A stretch of DNA of 62,489 bases, from NCBI GenBank assembly GCA_963725415.1, contig CAVRZY010000192.1:1-62489 (forward strand), given 5' to 3'. The stretch comes from CAVRZY01 sp963725415 (GTDB lineage Bacteria > Acidobacteriota > Terriglobia > Bryobacterales > Bryobacteraceae). Below are positions 1 to 7,886 of this stretch, piece by piece (within the stretch, counting starts at the first letter, position 1; each line of letters begins with the position of its first letter). The notes under the pieces were generated by a model. That model saw only the letters and a program-made list of their open reading frames with translations, searched no databases and was not told where the DNA came from. Position numbers and translations under genes: made by a program.

Positions 1-162
1 GTTGGTTGCCACGTTCACAGCCTTGACCTTGGCGTTGGGGACAGCGGCACGACTGGCGTCAAAGACGTGACCCGAAATCGTGGCGCGAAACTCCTGTGCC
101 AGCAGCAACCCGGGCACGATGAGGGCCGCCAGCACAGGCATGCTGAGTTTCTGAAAGCGCAT
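1..162 (-). CDS. Oar-like secreted/outer-membrane protein, N-terminus only
   Basis: This is the first 54 codons of a gene that runs off the window. It starts at the ATG complementary to 160-162, with a good GAGGAG ribosome site just upstream. The protein opens with a short basic segment and a hydrophobic signal peptide (MRFQKLSMPVLAALIV...LLLAQ), followed by EFRATISGHVFDASRAAVPN. The latter is the usual beginning of a carboxypeptidase-regulatory-like beta-sandwich domain. In Acidobacteriota this arrangement normally heads a protein of about 1000 residues, a TonB-dependent receptor/Oar-like outer-membrane protein. Only the N-terminus is visible, so the receptor part is inferred from the family. 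Confidence 0.7.
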   Translation of the reverse strand, partial: MRFQKLSMPVLAALIVPGLLLAQEFRATISGHVFDASRAAVPNAKVKAVNVATN

Positions 163-249
163 ACAGATTCTCCTCTAAACCCCAACAAGAACACTCTTCT
201 CGTCAGGAGGTTGTCAATCGCTATTCATACCAGGCTTAGCTTGCTGATT

Positions 250-414
250 CTGGGCAGCTTAGGTGCGTTCTGCGGAGCCCTCTGGCTGGCCAGGCCGGCG
301 CCAGATTCGGTCATTTTCCAGCAGCGGGGCCTGCACCGCGGCGCAGCCTTCAGTGACCTCGATGGCCACGGGCACGTGGACGTAGTGGGCAGCCGGATCG
401 CAAAGACGCCGTAG
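250..414 (+). pseudogene. VCBS/FG-GAP (CRTAC1-like) gene fragment
   Basis: An open frame ending at 414 contains a hydrophobic stretch and then RGAAFSDLDGHGHVDVVGSR. This resembles one FG-GAP/VCBS calcium-binding repeat of the CRTAC1/ASPIC-UnbV family. It stops after that single repeat, whereas family members have several repeats and run to 500 residues or more. It sits head-on against a TPR fragment, and CRTAC1-like and TPR genes are often neighbours in Acidobacteriota, so both may be debris of one lost locus. Evidence is by eye only. Confidence 0.3.
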
Positions 415-427
415 TGGCCGCAGACCG

Positions 428-598
428 CTACTTGCCCTTGGAAGAGCCGTAGTTCTCCGCGGCCAGCCCCTTCTCGCCCGCCCGCGTGTGCTTGTCCCCC
501 TCTTCGACGCGCCCGAGGCGAAAGTACGCCTTGCCCAGGAGCAGGTGCGCTGCCCAATATCTCGGGTCCAGTTGGACAGCCTTCCCCAGATTAGAGAC
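428..598 (-). pseudogene. TPR-protein C-terminal fragment
   Basis: Directly behind the stop codon of the HD-domain gene, and in the same reading frame, the minus strand encodes NLGKAVQLDPRYWAAHLLLG followed by KAYFRLGRVEEGDKH and a stop at 428-430. This is a clear tetratricopeptide repeat (W-LG-Y-A-P pattern) with no start codon of its own. It looks like the last repeat of a larger TPR protein brought up against the HD gene by a deletion or rearrangement. It is unlikely to be translated unless the HD stop is read through. Confidence 0.45.
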
Positions 599-1159
599 TT
601 ACGTCCCTTCCAGGCCCAGTTCCTTCGCCCGCCCCTGCATGGCCCGGACGCAGAAATCGATGTGCTCGTCCAGATCGACGCCCAACACCTGCGCGCCATC
701 GATGATGTCCTGACGATTCACCGAGCGGGCGAAGGCTTTGTCCTTCATCTTCTTTCGGACCGACCTGGCGTCCACCTCGGCCAGGCTGCGGCGCGGTTTC
801 ACTAGAGCGACCGCGGTGATGAAGCCGGCCACTTCATCGCAGGCAAACAGGGTCTTCTCAAGCAGCGACTCGCGCGCCACCCCGCTGTAGCTGGCGTGGG
901 ACAGGACAGCGCGGCGGATTTCCTCGCTCACCCCGCGCCCGGCCAGGATCGGCTCGCCTTTAAGCGGATGGTCGGGCGCCTCGGGATGGATCTCCCAATC
1001 GAAGTCGTGCAGCAGCGCCGTGACGGACCACTTGGTCTCGTCCTCGCCGAACTTCCTGGCGTAGGCCACCACGCAGGCTTCCACCGCCAGCGCGTGCTTT
1101 CTGAGGTTTTCCGATTTCGTGAACTCGCACAGGATTTGCCAGGCCTGCTCTCGATCCAT
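599..1159 (-). CDS. HD-domain hydrolase, 186 aa
   Basis: The protein has the metal-dependent HD phosphohydrolase pattern. Conserved features are KHALAVE near residue 21, ALLHDFDWE near 48-56 (the HD pair), the HASYSGV histidine near 88, and CDEVAGF near 107. Length and order fit the small HDIG-type proteins common in bacteria, which act on nucleotides or other phosphomonoesters; the substrate cannot be told from sequence. The C-terminus (RAMQGRAKELGLEG) is typical of the family, so the gene looks complete despite the TPR debris directly downstream. It starts at ATG 1159, about 50 bp from the tRNA-Ala gene on the opposite strand. Confidence 0.8.
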   Translation of the reverse strand: MDREQAWQILCEFTKSENLRKHALAVEACVVAYARKFGEDETKWSVTALLHDFDWEIHPEAPDHPLKGEPILAGRGVSEEIRRAVLSHASYSGVARESLLEKTLFACDEVAGFITAVALVKPRRSLAEVDARSVRKKMKDKAFARSVNRQDIIDGAQVLGVDLDEHIDFCVRAMQGRAKELGLEGT

Positions 1160-1211
1160 AGACTCCCAGCATACACTCCATGGCTATGCTATAGTGAGGA
1201 AAACGACCCGT

Positions 1212-1287
1212 GGGCCTGTGGCGCAGTTGGGAGCGCGCTTCCATGGCATGGAAGAGGTCGTGAGTTCGAATCTCACCAGGTCCACCA
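1212..1287 (+). tRNA. tRNA-Ala (GGC anticodon)
   Basis: The region folds as a standard tRNA. The acceptor arm GGGCCTG pairs with CAGGTCC, the anticodon arm CTTCC-ATGGCAT-GGAAG has anticodon GGC, and the T arm is GTGAG-TTCGAAT-CTCAC. The discriminator is A and the CCA is encoded. The 3' half from position 1240 onward is repeated at 4664-4739, so this tRNA is the likely insertion site of the island that follows. Confidence 0.93.
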
Positions 1288-1315
1288 AACCTCAGGAGTG
1301 CTTGAAGCCCCAAGC
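1240..1315 (+). repeat. Direct repeat, tRNA-Ala 3' half (att-like, copy 1)
   Basis: These 76 bp, covering the 3' half of tRNA-Ala plus 28 bp beyond the CCA, recur at 4664-4739 with three mismatches (positions 1263, 1268 and 1273). Such paired tRNA 3' ends are the usual scar of tRNA-targeted site-specific integration. The repeat ends exactly where the IS630-type element begins. Confidence 0.85.
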
Positions 1316-2442
1316 TAGTGTAGTGAGTTCAAAATAGCTTTACAACGCTTGACCTTCGCCAGGATCTCCTCGACCTTGGCGGTCCACACAAACGGTTTCG
1401 GCTGCTTGTTGTTGGACTCGAGGTATTCCTGGATGGCTCGGACCAGCTCTCCCACGCTGGTAAAAGTACCCCTTCGAATCCGCTTCTGGGTCAAGTCCCA
1501 GAACCAGCGCTCGACCAGATTGAGCCAAGAAGAACTGGTGGGGATGGGGTGCAGATGGAACCGCCCATCTTTCGCCAGCCACGCCTTCACTCGCTCATGC
1601 GTATGCGTGCTGTAGTTGTCGATCACTAGATGGAGATCCAGCCCGGTGGGCGTCTCTCGCTCGATCTTCCTCAAGAAGCGCAGGAACTCCTGATGTCGAT
1701 GGCGCGCCATGCACTCCCCGATCACCGTTCCGTCGAGCACGTTCAAGGCGGCAAACAAGGTCGTCGTGCCATTGCGCTTGTAGTCATGGGTGAAGGTGCC
1801 GCATCGCCCCTTCTTCATCGGCAGAGTGGGCTGCGTCCGGTCCAGCGCCTGAATCTGACTCTTCTCATCCACGCACAGCACCAGCGCTCTATCAGGCGGG
1901 TTCAGATACAGCCCCACCACATCGGTCAATTTCTCGACGGACCGCTGGTCGTTGGAGATCTTGAACATTCGGGTGCGGTGCGGCTGCAAGCCGTGGGCAT
2001 CCCAGATGCGGCAGATCGTGGACTGACTCACGCCCTGCGCCTGGGCCATGGTGCGCGTGCTCCAGTGCGTGGCCGCCTCGGGCTTGGAATGCAAGGTGGC
2101 TTCCACGATCTGCTTGACCTTCTCACTGCTCAAGCGCGTCTTGCGGCCGCGCCCCGGTTGATCTTCGGTCAGGGCCGCGGGGCCGCCCAGGAGAAACCGA
2201 TTCCGCCACAGGATTACCGTCGGCCGACTCGTCTTCAACTGGCGGGCGATCCGGCGGTTGGCAAGGCTGGTCGAGGCCATTAGAACAATCCGGGCGCGGA
2301 AGACAACCTTCTGCGGCGCATTCCGAGCGGCGATCCAAGTCTGCAACGTGCGTCGCTGGTGCTCGGTGATTGGCAAGGCGTCTGGTGGGCTCCACGTGGT
2401 TTCCACCAGAACATTCCAATAGCGGTCTATTGTAAAATACAT
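1315..2442 (-). CDS. IS630-family transposase (DDE)
   Basis: This 375-residue protein has an N-terminal helix-turn-helix region (RRIARQLKTSRPTVILWRNR). A winged/HTH-32 part follows (SSEKVKQIVEATLHSKPEAA), then a DDE catalytic core with the three acidic sites in VDEKSQ, VIDNYSTHTHE and SSSWLNLVERW. That is the diagnostic IS630 layout and near-normal length. The extreme N-terminus reads through the right inverted repeat, so the true start may lie somewhat downstream. No frameshift is seen, so the transposase may be functional. Confidence 0.92.
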   Translation of the reverse strand: MYFTIDRYWNVLVETTWSPPDALPITEHQRRTLQTWIAARNAPQKVVFRARIVLMASTSLANRRIARQLKTSRPTVILWRNRFLLGGPAALTEDQPGRGRKTRLSSEKVKQIVEATLHSKPEAATHWSTRTMAQAQGVSQSTICRIWDAHGLQPHRTRMFKISNDQRSVEKLTDVVGLYLNPPDRALVLCVDEKSQIQALDRTQPTLPMKKGRCGTFTHDYKRNGTTTLFAALNVLDGTVIGECMARHRHQEFLRFLRKIERETPTGLDLHLVIDNYSTHTHERVKAWLAKDGRFHLHPIPTSSSWLNLVERWFWDLTQKRIRRGTFTSVGELVRAIQEYLESNNKQPKPFVWTAKVEEILAKVKRCKAILNSLH

Positions 2443-2461
2443 TTAAGAATCACAACACTAG
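1315..2461. mobile_element. IS630-family insertion sequence
   Basis: The element is about 1.15 kb with one transposase gene. Its ends are inverted repeats: left CTAGTGTAGTGAGTTC from 1315, and right (read inward on the minus strand from 2461) CTAGTGTTGTGATTC. A TA dinucleotide sits at each tip, as expected for IS630/Tc1-type elements that duplicate a TA target. It is inserted right at the end of the tRNA-Ala repeat. Confidence 0.85.
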
Positions 2462-2475
2462 AAGGAGCTTCCTGC

Positions 2476-2844
2476 ATGGTGAAAGGTCCGCTGTCCGACA
2501 GACTGGAATATGCAGTTCTTGAAATCGTCATGGCGGATCCCTCCGAAGCGACGCATCAAGACGACTGGGGCGACTGGGGGGTGTCGGTGCGCAGCCGAGT
2601 ACCAGAGTTCACCACAGGAGACCTCAAGTCCGCATTCAAACGTCTGTGGAGGAAGGGCGTGCTGCGCCTGTCGAAGCCCGACTTGCTGCGGCGTAACGCC
2701 GAGGAGTATTCCGGCGACGAGACAGACGACGATAGGTTCTTTTTTGTGGGCCCGTTTAATGCCTCGATCACGGACGAAGGACGGAGCCATTGGGATGCCC
2801 TCCGGGTCGCGGCGTCGGGCAGGAGTATCGGCTACCTGCCTTAG
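2476..2844 (+). CDS. Hypothetical protein, 122 aa
   Basis: I do not recognise this family. I chose the ATG at 2476 because the GAAGGAG ribosome site at 2461-2467 precedes it at normal spacing; earlier starts would run through the IS630 element. The protein is soluble and acidic in the middle (SGDETDDDRFFF). It ends with TDEGRSHWDALRVAASG, which looks like the end of a winged-helix fold. Combined with LKSAFKRLWRKGVLRLSKPD this could be a small DNA-binding protein, but that is a guess. It lies inside the tRNA-Ala island. Confidence 0.55.
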   Translation: MVKGPLSDRLEYAVLEIVMADPSEATHQDDWGDWGVSVRSRVPEFTTGDLKSAFKRLWRKGVLRLSKPDLLRRNAEEYSGDETDDDRFFFVGPFNASITDEGRSHWDALRVAASGRSIGYLP

Positions 2845-2911
2845 CCAGTCAGCACCAAGAACACGAGCGCACGAGAGGCGTCCAGATGCTTCAAGGCGTA
2901 CAATCTCGGGT

Positions 2912-3688
2912 ATGCTCGGTACTCGCTCCAAACTCTCGCTGTGTCAATTTCTGTGTCTTCAAAACGCCGGACAGATCGAGGTTATCCTCAACAAGCGCGG
3001 CGTGGCCGCGTCGTTGGCAAATACGGACCTCCTTCAAGCTCTCCGCCGTTGCCTATTCGATGCTCGACCAGAGCAGATCGAAGCGGTGCTTGATGAGATC
3101 GTGAACAGCCAACGCCTGCTGTACAATGCTACCGCTTCACCAAAGTACCTGTACAATGAGCGCTGGCATGATCTGATAGCGTGTGTCGCTCTCGACGGCT
3201 ACCAGATTAGGGGCGACTACACGGCAGGCTACGGCATCACCCGAGTGGATCCCACCGTTGAGGCCGCAGTCTCCCTTGAGGATGACCTCACGGCTGAATT
3301 GAAGAAATGCAGTCTCCCCGAAGCCGCCGAAGTGGTCACGCTTATGAATCAATCGGCCGAGCACTTCCGGAAGACGCCCCAGGACCTCAATGGCGCTCTG
3401 AACAGCGCACGCGTGGCACTCCAAACGCTCGGAACGGCCATTTCAAAAACAGAAGCCGCCTCTCGGCCCGCGGGTTTCGATGAACGCCAATGGGGGCAGG
3501 TCGCTGCGCACCTACGGACGTCAGGGTTGGTGAGCCAGGAAGAGGAGAGAGGGCTGGCTGGCGTATTCAGTTTCCTCAGTCCGGGCTCTCACACCTACAT
3601 AGGACTCTCTGAACAGGACACGGTCCGACTTGGTCGAAGCTTCGCCGCAGGCATGTGCTACTTTCTCGTCAAGAGATACAACCGCTAA
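2912..3688 (+). CDS. Hypothetical protein, possible HEPN/Abi-like, 258 aa
   Basis: The start was set at ATG 2912; the open frame extends further upstream but there overlaps the previous gene in another frame. The protein is mostly helical. Its C-terminal part (ALNSARVALQTLGTAI, then GVFSFLSPGSH and RLGRSFAAGMCYFLVKRYNR) resembles the helical C-terminal domains of abortive-infection or HEPN-like proteins in defence islands. No catalytic motif is certain. Its position between an IS and a toxin-antitoxin pair within a tRNA island fits an accessory role, but function is unknown. Confidence 0.5.
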   Translation: MLGTRSKLSLCQFLCLQNAGQIEVILNKRGVAASLANTDLLQALRRCLFDARPEQIEAVLDEIVNSQRLLYNATASPKYLYNERWHDLIACVALDGYQIRGDYTAGYGITRVDPTVEAAVSLEDDLTAELKKCSLPEAAEVVTLMNQSAEHFRKTPQDLNGALNSARVALQTLGTAISKTEAASRPAGFDERQWGQVAAHLRTSGLVSQEEERGLAGVFSFLSPGSHTYIGLSEQDTVRLGRSFAAGMCYFLVKRYNR

Positions 3689-3753
3689 GGAATGTAGATC
3701 TTCTGCGAGACAGGGTGTGACGGCGGAGTCACGAGGGCGACTTGAATTGGTCT

Positions 3754-4176
3754 TCACGCCGCTCCCACCAGCGCCACGCCGGCAGCGCATGCCGCTCGCC
3801 GGAGGTCGTCATCGAGCGTGGCGAGCGGGAGTCCCTCCCGGATTGCCAGTTCCAGGTAGGCGGCGTCGTACGCGCTGAGCTGGTGTGTCCGCGCCAGTGG
3901 CAGAATCTGCTGAGCGAGCCAGGCGGCGGGACGGTACTCGATGGCGATCGGCAGCAGGCGCAACCGCTCCAGAAATGCGGCCTGCGCCGCCGCGTTCATT
4001 CGGCCGCGGCGTTCGGCGCTGCTCAAGACATTCGCGACCTCAAAGGGCCATAGCGCAGGCACTACAGCGTGAACCGTCTCCAGGGATTTGAGAACAGCTA
4101 TAGTGAGCGGCGTGGCCTCGCCTTCAAAGGCCCAGCTCAGGGTCATCGAGGCGTCGAGGACGAACGGACCCGTCAA
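3754..4176 (-). CDS. vapC: PIN-domain ribonuclease toxin (VapC family)
   Basis: The 140-residue protein has the four acidic positions of a PIN domain: Asp in FVLDAS at the N-terminus, Glu in PFEVANVL, Asp in SAYDAAYLELA and Asp in LATLDDDL. The length is typical. VapC toxins are metal-dependent RNases that cut tRNA or rRNA and are silenced by a co-encoded antitoxin. Its start overlaps the stop of the upstream antitoxin gene by 4 bp, the usual translational coupling of VapBC pairs. Confidence 0.9.
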   Translation of the reverse strand: MTGPFVLDASMTLSWAFEGEATPLTIAVLKSLETVHAVVPALWPFEVANVLSSAERRGRMNAAAQAAFLERLRLLPIAIEYRPAAWLAQQILPLARTHQLSAYDAAYLELAIREGLPLATLDDDLRRAACAAGVALVGAA

Positions 4177-4430
4177 TACTTGCGGCCCTCATGGATCAGG
4201 TCCTGGAGGCGTTCGCCAGGACCGAGGGTGACATGGTATTCTTCCCGAAAAGCGAGCATGCTGGCGACGGCCTGCCGCCGCTGTTCCCGCTCTTCTGCGG
4301 AAAGCGTGGCCGTGGCACCGGTGGCCGCTTCCAAAGCCCGTTCGATGACTTCCTCAGGCGAACAGCCCACACCGCAAGCGAGTGCCGCTTTGAGCAACTC
4401 CTGCCCGTGAGGTGAGAGGTTGACCGTCAT
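4173..4430 (-). CDS. vapB: VapB-type antitoxin
   Basis: An 85-residue protein starting MTVNLSPHGQELLKAALACG and containing SPEEVIERALEAAT. This resembles the short beta strand plus two helices of a ribbon-helix-helix-like DNA-binding antitoxin. The C-terminal tail (LAFREEYHVTLGPGERLQDL) would bind the toxin. A longer open frame extends to 4517, but its N-terminus looks non-coding, so the ATG at 4430 is preferred. It lies immediately upstream of and overlaps the PIN toxin, which it should neutralise; the pair probably represses its own promoter. Confidence 0.75.
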   Translation of the reverse strand: MTVNLSPHGQELLKAALACGVGCSPEEVIERALEAATGATATLSAEEREQRRQAVASMLAFREEYHVTLGPGERLQDLIHEGRKY

Positions 4431-4663
4431 CGTCACCAGTATACCCTGGCCTGGGTCGCTGCCGGACTCTTCGGGAGTGTCTCGGGATCGCCGCGGGAGT
4501 TGAGTCAACCCCGTCAAGCCGTGGACTTTCCCTCCCGCACAATTCCCGCAGAACGATGTTAAGTGCTACCCAATCCCGCAAAATCCCCACAAAATGGGAA
4601 ACTCGATCGGGTGCTAACCCGTTCAGAATCAATCAGGTGTTCTGGATGTGCCCTCCATACCCG

Positions 4664-4739
4664 TCCATGGCATGGAAGAGGTCGTGGGTTCAAATCCCAC
4701 CAGGTCCACCAAACCTCAGGAGTGCTTGAAGCCCCAAGC
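4664..4739 (+). repeat. Direct repeat, tRNA-Ala 3' half (att-like, copy 2)
   Basis: This second copy of the tRNA-Ala 3' half has no matching 5' half upstream, so it is not a functional tRNA. Two of its three differences from copy 1 form a compensated base pair in the T stem (A-T at 1263/1273 versus G-C here). It therefore descends from a tRNA that was once under selection and is not simply a decayed copy. Confidence 0.85.
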
Positions 4740-4795
4740 CTGTAATTCTCTGCGCCGCCTCTGCGTTCTTCGCGTCTCTGCGGTGAAGACGGCGC
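4740..4795. repeat. Dispersed GC-rich repeat (CTCTGCG...CTCTGCGGTG type)
   Basis: The stretch contains CTCTGCGCCGCCTCTGCG and CGTCTCTGCGGTGAAG. Related wording recurs within comEC (about 19647-19755) and before the DUF4838 gene (about 24590-24620). This is a non-coding dispersed repeat; its function is unknown. Confidence 0.5.
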
Positions 4796-4953
4796 CCCCT
4801 GGCGTTTGTCCTACCTCGCAGAGATTCGCGCCTGAAGTAGGCCTCGGCAGTGAGGACATGAGGGCTCGGGGCATGTTCCGCGCTACTTCTTGGGCGGATC
4901 GATCAGGTGTATGCTTTCATCTACAAGGAGACTGCAACCGAAAGGAGCCAACT

Positions 4954-5832
4954 ATGAAATCGTGTCTGATTGTGGCAAGTGTGGTGTTTGCGTTGGGGGC
5001 CAGCGCGGCCCTCGCGCAGGAAGGCAAGATCCGCGTGATCGCTTTCGGCGCCCACCCGGACGATGCCGACGTCCGCTCCGGCGGGGTCGCCGCCAAGTTC
5101 GCCGCCAAGGGGCACCTGGTGAAGTTCGTCTCGGTGACCAACGGTGACGCGGGGCATTGTGAGCAGGGCGGCGGAGCGCTCGCCAAACGCCGTCGAGCCG
5201 AAGCCCAGGAGGCGGCGCGGCGGCTGGGAATCGCCGAATACGAAGTGCTCGATAACCACGACGGCGAACTGATGCCTACCCTGGAGGTCCGGAAGGAGAT
5301 CATCCGCCTGATCCGGCAGTGGAATGCCGATCTCGTGCTTTCGCCGCGCGCCTATGACTATCATCCCGATCACCGCTACACCGGCATTCTGGTGCAGGAT
5401 GCGGCCTTCATGGTCCTGATTCCGATGGTGGTTACCGACGCCCCTCCTCTGCGCCGGAACCCGGTGTTCCTCTACTATGAGGACGGCTTCCAGAAGCCTC
5501 AGCCGTTTCAGCCCGACATTGCCGTGAGCATCGATGATGTGTGGCAGAAGAAACTGGACGGCTTTGAGGCAATGCCCTCGCAATTCTACGAAGCGCAACC
5601 GAAGTGCTGGGGAGGCGGAGTCGAAGTTCCTACCGGCCCCGCGGAGCGCCGGAAATGGCTGGAGAAGAGATGGGACCGTGGTCTCGGTCCCGCGGTGCGG
5701 CGCTGTCTCGAAAAGTGGTACGGCCCCGACAGGGCTAAGCAGATCCGCCACGCCGAGGCCTTCGAACTCTGTGAGTATGGCCGCCGCCCGAGCGAGGCCG
5801 AATTGAAGAAGTTGTTTCCCTTTTTCGAGTGA
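4954..5832 (+). CDS. Secreted PIG-L (LmbE-like) family deacetylase
   Basis: The protein begins with a signal peptide (MKSCLIVASVVFALGASAALA) and then carries the zinc-binding signature AHPDDAD near residue 32. The downstream histidine motif is YHPDHR near 132. These mark the PIG-L/LmbE family of N-acetylglucosaminyl deacetylases. I chose ATG 4954 because AAAGGAG precedes it and the signal peptide starts there. As an exported acidobacterial member it probably deacetylates an amino-sugar conjugate or glycan; the substrate is unknown. It stands alone just outside the tRNA-Ala island, and the next gene downstream is a decayed sulfatase on the other strand. Confidence 0.85.
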   Translation: MKSCLIVASVVFALGASAALAQEGKIRVIAFGAHPDDADVRSGGVAAKFAAKGHLVKFVSVTNGDAGHCEQGGGALAKRRRAEAQEAARRLGIAEYEVLDNHDGELMPTLEVRKEIIRLIRQWNADLVLSPRAYDYHPDHRYTGILVQDAAFMVLIPMVVTDAPPLRRNPVFLYYEDGFQKPQPFQPDIAVSIDDVWQKKLDGFEAMPSQFYEAQPKCWGGGVEVPTGPAERRKWLEKRWDRGLGPAVRRCLEKWYGPDRAKQIRHAEAFELCEYGRRPSEAELKKLFPFFE

Positions 5833-5869
5833 GGTCTCCGTATCCGGCGCCCCACCCCAAAGGCTGGGG

Positions 5870-6345
5870 CTAGCCCGGAAGCACCTGGGCGAAAGTTCCG
5901 CGGGTGATCTCCCAGCCCGAATCGGCATATTCCTTCAGCTTGGCGCGGAAATCCTTCACCAGGTCCGGGTAGCGGTAATTGACGTTCTCCAGCTCCAGCG
6001 GGTCGCGGCGCACGTCGTTCAGGCTCTCTCCCGTTACCCGCGATGGAATCTCAACGCCGAGGATATCCAGCAGCGTCGGCATCACATCCGTATGCTGGAC
6101 GAACCCAAGCACGCGCCGGCCCGCCCAGGGTTGTTGCGGGTGGTAAACCATGAGCGGCACGTGGGTATCCTGAGTGCGCCCGCGTCCCGCAGGGTCTCCG
6201 ACAGGGTCACATCTTCGATGTAGAGCTGATGCCACCCGCGTATCTTTAGTGGTGTCGTAGTTCTGAAGGATGTAATCCGATGGAAAGATACGGCGACCGG
6301 TGTAGCTGGAACGTCGGTCCGGAACCGTGGGCAGCGCTTCAGGGT
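5870..6345 (-). pseudogene. Sulfatase remnant
   Basis: The last part is clearly the end of an arylsulfatase-family protein: DTHVPLMVYHP, then FVQHTDVMPTLLDILGVEIP, and a stop at 5870-5872. Upstream the reading frame breaks near 6180. The other frame carries IEDVTLSETLRDAG, which belongs near the N-terminal catalytic part of sulfatases. The middle of the protein and the active-site cysteine/serine motif are missing, so this is a frameshifted gene with a large internal deletion. Confidence 0.65.
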
Positions 6346-6479
6346 TGGCCTCATATCGCCTACCCCGGATGGTGCCAAACTGTCGGACCCGACACCTCAT
6401 ACTGGCTGCGACCTGGAGGGGCCCAGCCGCTGTGAGCAGCCACCGTCCACGACCCTGTTCCACGATCTAATATAGATCT

Positions 6480-7691
6480 ATGTCCAATACCGCTCTGATC
6501 AAAGACGCCCTTGCCGCGGGCCAAGGGCTGGTTCGGCTGGCGCCCTGCTGGGTGCCTCGCTCCTTTTTGATGCCCGGCGGTCGTCTGAAGCTCGACCCGC
6601 GTGACCTGTACGCGCTTGGCGCCCATCGCGGCGGCATCGACGAGCGCTGGTTCGCCTCCACCACTAACGCCGACAACGGGCCCGGCACGCCCGAGGACGA
6701 AGGCCTCTCCTACATTGCCATCGACGGCAAACGGGTCCTGCTCAAGGAGGCCATCCAGACCCTCGGCGACGAGTTTCTCGGCACCGGCGTCATGCGCCAG
6801 TATGGCGGCTTTAACCTGCTGTGCAAGTTCTTCGACAACCTCGGCCCCATTCCCCACCACATGCACCAGATGGAAAAGCACGCCAAGAAGGTGGGCCGCA
6901 ATGGGAAGCCCGAGGCCTATTATTTTCCGCCCCAGTACAACATCAAGGAGAACACATTCCCGTACACCTTCATGGGCCTGAACCCCGGCACCACCAAGGA
7001 CGACGTGCGCCGCTGCTTGGAACGCTGGAACGAGGGCGACAACGGCATCCTCTATCACTCCCGCGCCTACAAGCTCCAGCCCGGCACCGGCTGGCAGATC
7101 GACGCCGGCATCCTGCACGCGCCGGGTTCGCTGGTGACCTACGAACCGCAGGTCAACTCGGACGTCTTCGGCATGTTCCAGTCCATGGTGGAAGGGCGCG
7201 TGGTGCCCTGGGAACTGCTGGTCAAGGACGTTCCGCCAGCGTACCACCACGACCTCGACTACATCATCGACATGCTGGATTGGGACGCCAACGTGGATCC
7301 CGAGTTCGCCAAGCACCGCCTGTTCCATCCCAAGCCGGTCCGCCCCGAGGCGGAAATGGCAGAGGCGGGCTACTCCCAGAAGTGGGTGGCCTACTCGACG
7401 CCGTACTATTCCGCCAAGGAGCTGACCGTTTTCCCGGGGCGTTCGGTAACGATTCGTGATGCAGCCGCCTACGGCGTGATCGTGGTCGAAGGGTTTGGCT
7501 CAATTGGCGTCTTCGACGTGGAAACGCCCACCCTGATCCGCTACGGCCAGATGACCAAGGACGAGCTGTTCGTCACCGCCGCGGCCGCCCAAGAAGGCGT
7601 TGCGGTCAACAACGGCAGCAACGTGGAAAACCTGGTGCTGCTGAAGCATTTCGGTCCCGGCAATCCCGACGCCGCGCCCCTGATAGAATAG
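6480..7691 (+). CDS. Cupin / type I mannose-6-phosphate isomerase-like protein
   Basis: A 403-residue soluble protein with the metal-binding cupin pattern of phosphomannose isomerase-like proteins. GPIPHHMHQMEKH near residues 120-132 would supply the histidine ligands, followed by Glu in PEAYYFPPQ and His in GILHAPGS. A second cupin lies near the end (LTVFPGRSVTIRDAAAYGVIVVEG). Family knowledge suggests a sugar or sugar-phosphate isomerase; the substrate is unknown. The ATG follows directly on a perfect GATCTA-ATA-TAGATC inverted repeat (6464-6478) with no Shine-Dalgarno sequence, so the message may be leaderless. Confidence 0.7.
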   Translation: MSNTALIKDALAAGQGLVRLAPCWVPRSFLMPGGRLKLDPRDLYALGAHRGGIDERWFASTTNADNGPGTPEDEGLSYIAIDGKRVLLKEAIQTLGDEFLGTGVMRQYGGFNLLCKFFDNLGPIPHHMHQMEKHAKKVGRNGKPEAYYFPPQYNIKENTFPYTFMGLNPGTTKDDVRRCLERWNEGDNGILYHSRAYKLQPGTGWQIDAGILHAPGSLVTYEPQVNSDVFGMFQSMVEGRVVPWELLVKDVPPAYHHDLDYIIDMLDWDANVDPEFAKHRLFHPKPVRPEAEMAEAGYSQKWVAYSTPYYSAKELTVFPGRSVTIRDAAAYGVIVVEGFGSIGVFDVETPTLIRYGQMTKDELFVTAAAAQEGVAVNNGSNVENLVLLKHFGPGNPDAAPLIE

Positions 7692-7729
7692 CCCAGGTTT
7701 CTCAACCCCCGCCCCCGGACGCAGAAAAT

Positions 7730-7782
7730 GAAAGGGGCGCGCCAGTGGGACAGGCCCATGGCCTGTCCAGCGCGCCCCTTTC
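7730..7782. repeat. Long hairpin, possible terminator or REP-like palindrome
   Basis: A perfect 13-bp stem, GAAAGGGGCGCGC at 7730-7742 against 7770-7782, encloses a second hairpin (GGACAGG-CCCATGG-CCTGTCC). It lies about 40 bp after the cupin gene and has no U-tract. The inner GGACAGGCCCATGGCC wording also occurs at about 49383, after another gene, so this may be a dispersed palindromic element and not a plain terminator. Confidence 0.55.
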
Positions 7783-7876
7783 GCCGCGTCAAAAGGATTT
7801 GACCCTGAATTGAGAACTTCCTGGTCCCCTTCGCCTCGGGGCTTCTTTATCCTACCACAGCGCTGCCTCCGGTTGG

Positions 7877-7886
7877 GCACGCAGTT
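7877..7886. repeat. Target-site duplication, left (GCACGCAGTT)
   Basis: Ten bases immediately outside the left terminal repeat of IS copy A are repeated exactly at 15874-15883, immediately outside the right end of IS copy B. The bases at the two inner junctions do not match. This shows that the whole 8-kb unit inserted as one transposon. Confidence 0.85.

Noticed and set aside
4664..4739. A second tRNA-Ala gene.
   Set aside because: Only the 3' half is present; upstream bases do not form the acceptor or D arm.
5840..5875. A terminator between the PIG-L gene and the sulfatase remnant.
   Set aside because: Only a 6-bp GCCCCA/TGGGGC stem with a long loop and no U-tract; too weak to annotate.
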